Assembly (NCBI GenBank): GCA_027924645.1
Contig: BSBN01001198.1
Coordinates: 310,001-374,000 of the forward strand
Direction of reading: 5' to 3'
DNA: 64,000 nucleotides
From: Cunninghamia lanceolata
Lineage: Eukaryota > Streptophyta > Pinopsida > Cupressales > Cupressaceae
Part shown: in pieces, positions 25,586 to 35,073 of the stretch
Layout: each line of letters opens with the position of its first letter
Numbering within the stretch: position 1 is the first letter of the stretch
Notes under the pieces: model-generated
The model's input: the letters and a program-made list of their open reading frames with translations, nothing else
The model's database searches: none
What the model was told of the DNA's origin: nothing
Position numbers and translations under genes: made by a program

Positions 25586-26235
25586 GAGGCTCAAGGGAAT
25601 AAATCAAATAGAATTTTAGCTTTGAAATCCACCAAGGAATCTCTGAATATGGTCATGGATGATACTAAGAATAGAATTATTACATCTCTCTTAAATCTAG
25701 TATTGAATAAGGAACCTTTTGAAGAAGATCTAAACACTCTGGCTAATATTTTTTATAGAATGTGGGAGGTGAGATTCTAGAAAAAGTTGTAGATGATGTG
25801 ATGGTAGAGGATATTGAGATGGATTCTCTTGGAAATTATCTATTTCATAGATAGAGGCAATGATAAAATTTGAAAAATATTTTCAATTCAAGAGTAAGCC
25901 TAAGGGAAGGAAATCAAAGTAGACAAAAACCCAAGAGGAAGTGGCAGATGGCATTCAATCTACCCTTGACATAAATTTGAGATCTTCATCGAGGAGAGTT
26001 GGAAACTCTCCTTAGGAGAAATGAAGGTCCTTTCTTGGAATTTTAGGGGCTTAAATGCCTATAACAAAAGGTACTTAATTAAGCATCATTTAGATTTATG
26101 TATTACAGATATTTTAATCCTTCAAGAAACTAAATTAAATTCTAATAATGCTAAAAGTCTTTTTTATCAATGAAATTCTTGGTAGAATTATTTTGTGGAA
26201 TCTAATGGAACAATGGGTGGTTTAGCTATTCTTTG
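25586..26235 (+). pseudogene. LINE-1a: ORF1 tail and start of ORF2 endonuclease
   Basis: A weak coding trace from about 25,586 may be the end of ORF1. ORF2 starts at the ATG at 26021 with KVLSWNFRGLNAYNKR and QETKLN, the first two signature blocks of an APE-type endonuclease of plant L1-clade LINEs. The frame contains stops and is cut at 26,235 by an LTR retrotransposon. The endonuclease resumes at 29,979. On the left the LINE abuts the copia integrase. Confidence 0.75.
26231..26235 (+). repeat. Target-site duplication, left copy
   Basis: CTTTG here and CCTTG at 29979-29983 flank the LTR element with one mismatch. Removing the element restores continuous LINE endonuclease sequence, which confirms the site. 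Confidence 0.75.
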
Positions 26236-26544
26236 TGTTAGTGTAGGAATATTAACACTATTACTTATTATTTAATTAAGTAATTATGTGTATATTCCCC
26301 ACATGGATTTAAGCCACCTTAGGTGGTTAGGTGTCTACTTGGAAAGTCCAATACAACTCTCCAAGTCATTTATCGACACTCATTTGCCACCACTCTTTGA
26401 GTGTTTGAGTCGACTCCTGAAGTGACTCAAACTCTCAACACTATATGTACACCTCTTATTCATTGTTTATCTATTGCAATTCCTAATTGCTTTTACTCCA
26501 TGTTTGATATTATCATTTCACTTAGTTGATCATGGTTTCTTACA
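26236..26544 (+). repeat. 5' LTR (309 bp) of a non-autonomous LTR element
   Basis: It starts TGTTAGTGTAGG and ends TTTCTTACA, directly followed by a PBS. It matches the 309-bp 3' LTR at 29670-29978 with few differences. Confidence 0.9.
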
Positions 26545-26557
26545 TGGTATCAAAGCC
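26545..26557 (+). promoter_or_regulatory. Primer binding site of the 309-bp-LTR element
   Basis: TGGTATCAAAGCC directly abuts the LTR end with no spacer, as is common in copia elements. Confidence 0.8.
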
Positions 26558-29500
26558 ACGCTAAGTTCGTTGTTGGTTCTTTCATGGTTTTGTGTTCTGG
26601 ATTTTGTTTGCTTGAAAGCCTAATTTGCTAGGCAAATTGTATTTCGTTTGCTGCATACTGGTGCTGAGGCCATCCTTCATGTTTAGCATTGAGAGGCCGT
26701 ACTAGCCCTTACCTCTAACAACACAGGTTGACGTCCCTACTCCAAGCAAAGGCGTGCTCTGCAAGCTCGTGGACTTGACGCCCTTGGTGGAGATTAAAGA
26801 CAAGCCAACACCCTCAAGATACACTCCATCGCCCTCTGTGGCATTCAACGCATGGGGAAGGAGGCATTGGTTTCTGATGGGTGGCTGCAAATGATTTGCA
26901 AACCCTAAGATTAGGATCAATCTTTGTTTCCCATGTTCGGTGTTTGATGGCACAGTTTGACTCTGAAAAGGGGCTGCAAAGCACACCTTGCGCTCACAAC
27001 AAGGAGAAACCTCTGTATTTGGGGCAGAGTCGACAGAGGCTCACACGTGCTCCTGGGTAGGGAATCTCCTCTACGCAAGGGTTTGCATAGACCTACAATG
27101 GTTTCTAAAAGGGCTGTTCTTAAATATTATCCACTTCGACAGTCAAAAGTTAATTTTGGCCAATAAAAATAGGACAAATATTTACCACTTTTTGTTGTGA
27201 ATGAGGTGTAAAATCCCTATTGATTGTTTGACCATTAAAATGGATGATATTTAAGTGGAGTGTTCCAAAAGCCACATGACAGACATGGAAAACTAGCCCG
27301 CCCCCAACGTGTGACAGGAAGAGCCTATCACAAGCATTTGTGGTTAGCTGTGAGAGGCACTGGTAGAGCACGACAGAGTCTGATGCAGGGGCATCATAGT
27401 TTTGGTTTTTATTTTCCTTTTAAATTTTGGTTTTTGTTTCCTATGGATGATCTTTGCTTCGTGGAACTTTGACATGTGGCAAATGCTTATGGACAGCAAG
27501 GTTTTGAATTCGTCCTTCTGATTGCACAAAAAAATAGTTATCATCGATGAGAAGGAAGGAGAAAATCAGTTACAACGTGAGTTGTTAAGAGGATGTATCA
27601 CCACCTTCAGGAAGGAATACAACCAAGAAACGGTTGCAATAGAGGAAGTATCAATTGGTTAGTAAAAAGGGAGAAGTGATCGGCTTGTAGGGGGAGAGAG
27701 ATGATGAGTCATGCCTTGAAAAAGAAAAAGAAAACCAATTGCTAGAAAAAGAACAGGTTGATGCAAGGATGAATGGGTTTGTATGAGTAGAGGATCAAAC
27801 TACTCATGTGAATTGAAGGATGCTAGACTAGATGTAAGCTGAGTGGAGATCGACCCCTTTCAGAATTAATTATATTGAGATCTTTGTTGTGTTGCATAAT
27901 AGAAGTCTTGTTGCTTCGATGAATTCCATTTTTCAATGTCTGTTGGGCTAAATGAGAATTGAATTGTGCTAATTATTCTTTCTCTTTCTCTATTGCCTAA
28001 CAATGGATGTCTATTTCAGTGAATGCAGAACGTGTTACTTACAAATTTAATAATGTGTAAATTATTTCTGTTTGGAAAAGAATCAGTTTGTTTGACCAAA
28101 CCATATTTAGGTAGACTACCTTAGTAAAATTGATAATAGTTGTAGCTTCCTGTCGCCTTGAGCAAATAAATACTTTATCTATAGTTGGAATTATTGTCAA
28201 AGATCTCGTCACCCATGGGTATGATTATGAGCTTGTTGATTATTGTGGCCATCTGGTAATCAAAGTCCTGTCACCGACTTATGTTAAACAATGGTCTTTT
28301 AAATTTTTTTATCTTTTGTCAAAATTGTTTATCCCTCTGCATCAGAGTCTCACGTCTCCAGGTTAGACTCTCATAGGTTGTGTGAATACCTCGACCCATT
28401 GTGGAATGGCCTGAAGAGTAGGCAGCGGCCATACTTTGTGGAATTCGGCCTCAGATATGGTGAAATTAAGACGCCATACTTCACTCCAGGCATCGACCTC
28501 TGAGGGTATTCACCTCCAGTGCGCATGTCTCTCATCTAGACGACATAGTTCATCTCTAGCTGCCTTTTCTCCCCTACAATTTTTCTTTTTGATATTTTTT
28601 TGCCCTAAATCTTTCCTTCTACTAAGCGCCCATTTTGCCCTAAGTAGGGTTTTATTTATTATGATACCATTTTGTTTTTTTATTCTTTGCAAAGCATTTA
28701 AAATTATGCTTTTATGGTGTTAAATATAGGTTTTATTTGGCACTAAGCAATGTATAATACAAAATAGGGGGGATTTAATATTTGGGCAAAATTAAATTGA
28801 GGGAATAACGGTTCTTTATAAAACCATAGTGCTAATTTACATTTTTTATTGTAAAATAGCTAAGTATTAGGGTTTGATTGTATCAACCTACTTAGACCTA
28901 TAGCACTAAAATATAAAATGCCACAAAGTAGGGGGAGCACAAAGTAAGGGGGGGTATTATTGAGTTTTTTCTTTCCGTACTTCTAAAGTTGTAAAAAAAC
29001 ATCTCATCTAGATAGTATAATAAGTGTGATAAAATCTAGCTCTAAGTACTTATGTTCTATTGTGACCTTGAAAACACCCAAGGGAAGGTCATCGAACAAA
29101 AAGTCACGAGTTAAAGACCTCATAAGCATAAGTCTAAAAGACTCTAAAACTATAGAGGACTATGTCACCTAATTTAACTCAATGAGATTACAAACTATAA
29201 GAAGGTGGGATTGAGAAATAGGTGGATCGAATGATCCTTCAAACATTTTTTGAGAGCCTATGGTAAATGATCCATAATCTTGCAACAAATTCTCATCGGT
29301 TCATTTCTCACAATCGAGAGCCTATGGTAAATGAACCTGAATCTTGCATCAGATCACATCTCAAATTTGGTTAATGTTCATGAATACTCATGATACTAGC
29401 ATCTATGGAGTCATTAGTCACGATTCAACATCGACATCAGTACACAAGAAGCTTTCAGATTCATGCATATTTTCTCTCTTTTTGGAGGATAGTTTTTTTC

Positions 29501-29669
29501 CACTGGGTTTTCTATCTTACTCTATTTTTTGAGCGATTGCTTTGTAAATGGGTACCTCACCAGGCTAGTAGTCGGGACCCATTTCTCTTTATCGTACATG
29601 GGTACCTCACCAGGACTTGTATCTAGGACCCATCTCTTTTGTGTCCACCTAAGTTGTGCTTAAGAGGGG
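26558..29669 (+). mobile_element. Internal region of the LTR element, no recognisable coding
   Basis: These 3.1 kb lie between PBS and PPT. I found no gag, protease, integrase or RT motif in any frame; the longest frames are under 100 codons. It is probably a non-autonomous (LARD-like) element, with superfamily unproven. It contains a 151-bp MITE at 27,112-27,262. Near the 3' end are direct repeats: GAGAGCCTATGGTAAATGA near 29,251 and again near 29,312, and GGGTACCTCACCAGG near 29,550 and 29,600. AAGAGGGG at 29662-29669 is the polypurine tract. Confidence 0.65.
27112..27262 (+). mobile_element. MULE-type MITE, copy 1 (151 bp)
   Basis: The element carries inverted termini around the core AAATATYATCCACTTC. 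It is flanked by 9-bp duplications TTCTAAAAG (27103-27111) and TTCCAAAAG (27263-27271), with one mismatch. It has the same length as the copies at 32,377 and 33,421. A 9-bp duplication points to the Mutator superfamily; the element is too short to encode a transposase. Confidence 0.85.
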
Positions 29670-29978
29670 TGTTAGTGTAGGAATATTATCACTATTACTT
29701 ATTATTTAATTAAGTAATTATGTGTATATTCCCCACATGGCTTTAAGCCACCTTATATGGTTAGGTGTCTACTTGGAGAGTCCAATACAATTCTTCAAGC
29801 TAGTTGTCGACACTCAGTTGCCACCACTCTTTGAGTGTTTGAGTCGACTCCTGAAGTACCTCAAACTCTCAACACTATATGTACACCTCGTGTTCATTGT
29901 TTATCTATTGCAATTCCTAATTGCTTTCACTCCATGTTTGATATCATCATTTCACTTAGTTGATCATGGTTTCTTACA
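29670..29978 (+). repeat. 3' LTR (309 bp) of the non-autonomous LTR element
   Basis: It begins TGTTAGTGTAGG right after the polypurine tract and ends TTCTTACA. The right target duplication CCTTG (29979-29983) follows. Confidence 0.9.
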
Positions 29979-30998
29979 CCTTGGTCACCAAAAAGGGTGA
30001 AGTTAGATTTAATCTCCTTTGGATCTAACTGGATATTAAGTAAAGTAACCAACCTAGTTATATAGATCTTCAATTTTGGATATTTAACGTATATGGTCCT
30101 TCAAATTCGGTTCAAAAGAAGTTTTTGTGGGATCATTTAATAGATTTGTTTTGTCATCTAAAGAATGAGATTTTTATTCTTGGAGGTGATTTTAATTCTA
30201 TGTACAGAGAAGAGGAGAAATTAGGTAGATTGGTTTAGTTGTCTAAATCACAGATTGATTTTATGGAGTTCATTGATAAAAATGAGTTGTTTGATGTCCC
30301 AAGTGATAATGGTGTGTTCACATGGTCAAATAGAAGATCAAAATTTTCTCATATAGCCAAATATCTTAACAAGATTCTTCTTTCCTCTTCTTGGCTTCAG
30401 GTAAATATTGGCTTTTCTTGCAACATTCTCCCTCATTCTGAATCAGATCATTTCCTCATAATGTTTACAGTCTTTGAGGATAAGGCCCAAAACAACACCC
30501 TTCTAAGTTTGAGGTAATGTGGTTCTGAGACACTAAGTTTTCAAGTCTGTTGGAGGATTTGTGGGGCTCAACACCTCAAATTAAGGGTTCAAGAATGTTT
30601 CGATTATGTTCAAAATTGAGATATATCAATCTAAAATCAAGGTTTGGAATATAACCTCTTTCAAGAATATATTCAAAGAAAAGAACTTAGAATAGAGGAG
30701 GAACTGAAAACTCTTAATGAGAGGGTGATAAAGTATGTATGAATCAAGATTTTTTTCTAACTAAAAGAAATCTTATGGATCAACTTCAAGAGATGCATGC
30801 ACGTGAAGAAGTCTTTTGGAAACAAAACTCACGAGAGTTATGGCTAAAAGAGGGTGATAGAAACACAAAAAAATTATTTCCTCTACTAAGATAAGAAGAT
30901 CTTTCAATCATATCTCACAAATCAAGACAATAGATAACCAACCCCTAAGAAATATTTCTGATATCCAAATGGAAGCTATGCTTTTCTTCTAGAATTTA
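29979..30998 (+). pseudogene. LINE-1a: rest of ORF2 endonuclease
   Basis: The endonuclease resumes at the right target duplication. Blocks visible are GGDFNSM near 30,183, DVPSDNGVFTWSNRRS (30,293 onward), a degraded LDRFL block and SESDHFLI near 30,440, the SDH signature. Beyond 30,500 comes the linker before RT, with WKQNSRELWLKEGDRN near 30,820. Several stops and at least one frameshift are present. It is interrupted near 30,998 by a 4.1-kb insertion. Confidence 0.75.
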
Positions 30999-32376
30999 AT
31001 ATAGGCTTGTTGGCCTCATTTTTGACTTGCCAAATTTTAAAATTTTGCTTCAAAATTCCTATGTTGAGTCATACCTAGTCACAAATTCTCCTTGAGTTTC
31101 AAGTCATTTGCCAATTTGAAGGAGGAATTTTTCCCCTATTTCAATTGAAGTCCTGGAAATGGTTCAGCTACGCGACAAATCACAAAAACAATTAAATTTC
31201 AAAATCTACAAGGGCTGCAAAGAATTTTTTTTACAGGAATGTTTTATGGATATTTCACCTAATGTGGAAACTTTTAAGGCTCATACTCCTCTTGGTTTGC
31301 AAGATTTTAAAACTTTAATTTTGTAATGGGTAGTTTGTGGAAATAATTAAATCATGGTTTCTATAAAGACTTGACCAAAATCACTTGGTAGAGGATCTCA
31401 TGGCACTATTACAGACAATCTGGCAAAATTTTATGAGAAAATAGAATCCTGGTTAAAAGTTATGTATCATTCGCCATCTTCATGCTTGCAAATCAATGAG
31501 ACGATGTTTATGAAGTTTTATGCAGCAGCGTTAGTCAGTTTCAAAAGTTTTAAATTGGCACTGTGAAGTTATCAAGTCTCTAAAAACACTGACAATATTT
31601 GTGCCATGCAAAAATATAAATGACCTTTGTTCTTCACATGCCGACGAAGAAGGAGATTGCTTTATTGGGGTGTTTGAAGAAGTTTTTTAAGCAATATGAC
31701 AAGCTTCCAAAAGGATTTTTAAACTCTGATGAAAACAAAGATTCGTTTCATACTATTTTAACTTCGCATCATCGAAGGATAAAAGTGTTTGGGGCATTTA
31801 AAAAGTTGGTAAACTAATGGTAAATGTCGATAAATGAGATCGGTCTCCTATGTCAAAGAATGCACAACGTTTTGAAAGCATTCTAAAATGTCGATAGACT
31901 CCTTAACCTTGAAGACATAGAAATATGCCGGTCAATCCCACTAGTTTTGAAAGAGAAAAATAAATTATTATTCAGCTCACATAATCACTTTCAAAAGTAT
32001 TATAAATATCCGATACAACTTTCTAAAGTATGTGGGCAAAGGAAGGTTGTTTTGGTCATCAGGGAATTTTATTAGTTTTGAAAGTTGTCTAAAGTACCGA
32101 TGCAAAGGAAGAAACACATATTTAGTTGTAGATGGAATTTAAATTACGGACAAATACTTTAAAAACTTCGTTTTATAGCTTCATTGGCTTCGTGCAAGGT
32201 TTTCAAAACTTATTAAACTGCCAAAGTAGTTGTGAAGTGCCCTCAAAGCGCTGATGTCTAAGTAGTTATTATAACTACCTAGACTTTCAACGTAAATGCA
32301 ATCAGCAAGTGTAAAAATAAACTACAAAATCTTTACCAGAATCCTCCTATCTCATGCCAAAATGAAAGCCTTGGAA

Positions 32377-32527
32377 GGTTGTTCTTAAATATCATCCACT
32401 TCAACAGTCAAAGATCAATTTGGGCCAATAAAAATAGTCCAAATATTTAACACTTTTTATTGTGAATGAGGTGTAAAATTGCTATTGATGGTTTGACCAT
32501 TGAAATGGATGATATTTAAGTAGAGTG
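32377..32527 (+). mobile_element. MULE-type MITE, copy 2 (151 bp)
   Basis: It is flanked by perfect 9-bp duplications GCCTTGGAA (32368-32376 and 32528-32536). Inner terminal inverted repeats share AAATATCATCCACTTCAA and continue imperfectly into GTCAAA. The outermost seven bases match poorly. No coding capacity. Confidence 0.92.
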
Positions 32528-32569
32528 GCCTTGGAACATTGTATGATCATTTGTCAACGCTTAAAGGAT

Positions 32570-33380
32570 ATGGGATAAATGTCAGATATCGTGTTTGTAA
32601 CTGCCCTAGAAGAAATGTATGCAAAATTTGGGAGCATAACTGATACACATGCCTTGATGAAATGTGGTCTCATAGAATGCAACAACTGTAGGATGCGCAC
32701 ATAATGATATTTGTTGAAAAGGCTTTAGAAAATTTCTAGTAAATTTAATTTTCTAATGTAAAACTAGACACCACAACCTTTTCCAACATACTTGCAGGCC
32801 ATTCCCAAATAGGAGATTTCAAACAGGATATGGACATCCATCAAAGCATAATGAAACAAAAAAATTTATCAGACATTAGAGTTTGAAATGCTCTGGTAGA
32901 CATCGATGGAAATGTGGAAGTATAGACATAGCGTGTGAATGGCATGATAGCATGCCTCAAAGAGATGTCATCTCATGTTACACAATGTTTGCAATGGTTG
33001 CAGGATATTGATCACAAAATGGGTTTGTTGAAAAGGTCTTAGAATTTTTTTTTCTCTAGACAAAACATTTCATACAATTAACATCATGTTGTAATGGTGG
33101 GACTTGAAAGAACCACTTCTTGTCATATTGAGATTGATTCCATATATGAAGACATTGGTTTCTACTCTACAATCAAAAGGGTTATGTTTGAGGATTTTAC
33201 TATGGATCTTTTTAAGAGTTACATGAAGCTTATTGAGGAGTGTTTTTCCAGATGCTCTGACTTGTCGTGACCTGATAAAAGGTCACCGTAAGAAATATCA
33301 CATGGAGGCAGCTCTAATATTATTCCATGAAATGGGGAGAAAGGGTGTTGTTCCAACCATTCTGAGCATGGAACTTATTG
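32570..33380 (+). pseudogene. PPR-gene fragment (PLS type) inside the insertion
   Basis: Broken frames read like successive pentatricopeptide repeats: DIVFVTALEEMYAKFGSI from 32,585, then TTFSNILAGHSQIGDFKQ and NALVDIDGN (about 32,770-32,910), and ALILFHEMGRKGVVPT near 33,315-33,360. The GDFKQ-DIHQSIMKQ pattern is typical of plant PLS-class PPR proteins, which edit organellar RNA. Stops and frameshifts rule out function. It is probably a captured or retroposed piece of a host gene. A less clear continuation (33,607-33,843) lies past MITE copy 3. Confidence 0.65.
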
Positions 33381-33420
33381 AGTTTGTCGTCCCTCGCCAC
33401 AAACTACAACATTTATGGGT

Positions 33421-33571
33421 GGCTATTCTTAAATATCATCCACTTCAATAGTCAAAAGTTAATTTGGACCAATAAAAATAAGACATATATTTACCACTTT
33501 TGGTTGTGAATGAGGTGTAAAATTGCTATTGAGTGTTTGACCATTGAAGTGGATGATATTTAAGTAGAGTG
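33421..33571 (+). mobile_element. MULE-type MITE, copy 3 (151 bp)
   Basis: It has the same length and termini as the other two copies. The flanking 9-bp sequences TTTATGGGT (33412-33420) and CTTATGGGC (33572-33580) match at seven of nine positions; both differences are C/T. Confidence 0.85.
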
Positions 33572-35073
33572 CTTATGGGCATTATATAGAAGATAAACAA
33601 CTTGAAGTGATTACCTCAACATGCAAATATTTGGAAGAATTGCATGATTTTCCAGAAGATCCTTATAGACATTATCTCCATAACAAAGAAAAGTGGCCTT
33701 TCATTCCGAGATATGATGAACATTGTGCAAAATTTGCAAGGACACATTGTATCGAAACCTTATTAATCTACTTCCGAAGCCAACAAGGATACATTGATAG
33801 TCATAGTCGAAATATAAGAAGGATTGTTTCTATTCTTAACTGATATTAGGTTGCAAAGAACCTGGTAGACGTGCATGCAAAAATTGGAGAAATTAGCTTA
33901 GGAAATGATGGCAATGGCATTTTATGATTTTAATTGTGGCAAGAAAATGTGCTTCACTCTACCTCTATCATGTTGATGTTTCTAGTAGAAGATATACTAT
34001 ATCTTCGTCCATGTTTTGTATGCGCGAACATAGGAGTCTAAGATTCAGGTATTTAGAGAAGTTGTCGAGATCTGGAAAGATTTGGTTACCAAAATGGAGT
34101 TGAAAAAGATGGAAAGTAGCTTAGCAAAATCCATAACTCAAGATTTGAAGACTCAAGTTACCTTTTTGTAAAAAGTGACTTACGTCACTTATTGTAATTC
34201 AAAAGTTAGAAAATGAGATTTGTTTCAAGAAAAGTTAGGTAAAATCTAACTAGAATAAAGCTTATTTTTAAATTATTGTTTTCCAAAAAGGGTAGTTATG
34301 AAGTAGTTATCAGGTGGTTACAAGGTAAATACTAGGAAGAAGCCTATAAATATAAGGCTATTTCAAATGTAAAGGGACTTTTTCAGGAAACTTTTATGGG
34401 AGAACTTATTTTAGAAACCTTTGATCTAATACTTCATACATGAAGGCTTTTGAAATTGTATAATTTCACAAAGGAATAATGAAGAGTGCATTTGGTTCAT
34501 GTGTTCCAATGGTACTTCTGAGTTATTATTACTAATTTTTCGTATGTTAGATTGGTAATACTTCTGTGTCACTGTGTAAGTCATAGGTCATTCATTGAAA
34601 CATTTAACTGTGCAATTGATGTAATGAAGTACAATCATTTCTTGGTATCTTGATTTGAATGTGTTTAGATAACCTACCTCTTCATGTGTTGAGATCTATG
34701 TGTTATCCTTCTTTCATCATTGTCGCATGTTAAAGCATTTGCTGTGAAATTCATCATATTCGTTCAGGAACATAGTTTCTAGCTTCTATGGTGAAATCCC
34801 CTCATAACTTGTCTTGACTTTGTGAAATCTGAACCAGTATTCATGCATCTACTGTTAGGGTTTCTATTAATCATCTTTCTTTTAGTTTTCCTTTTTCTCC
34901 TTTTTGTAAGTTTTCAGGTTAAAAGTACACAAAAACTACAAATACACCCATCATACGAGGGAGTTGCCCCTCTCAAACATAGAGGAAAGTTGTTAATCCA
35001 GTAACAGGTTCTCCAACTGTTGGGACATTTGTCACAGCTCATTGGGTGAGTCACATTCAAATATGCAGTGACA

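Larger units (their letters stand above)
30999..35073. mobile_element. 4.1-kb insertion of unresolved class in LINE-1a
   Basis: LINE sequence ends with an Asn-Leu pair (AATTTA, 30993-30998) and resumes with the same pair (AATCTA, 35074-35079), a possible 6-bp duplication with one mismatch. I see no matching LTRs or TIRs at the ends and no CTRR Helitron end. Inside are PPR-gene fragments (about 32,570-33,380), two 151-bp MITEs and, near 34,342, a TATA-like AAGCCTATAAATATAAGGC in LTR-like surroundings. It could be an LTR element whose left LTR is gone, or several insertions. The rest is anonymous. Confidence 0.5.

Noticed and set aside
30999..35073. Helitron as carrier of the PPR fragment
   Set aside because: No TC start, no CTRR end with hairpin, and the junction is not a simple A/T insertion site.
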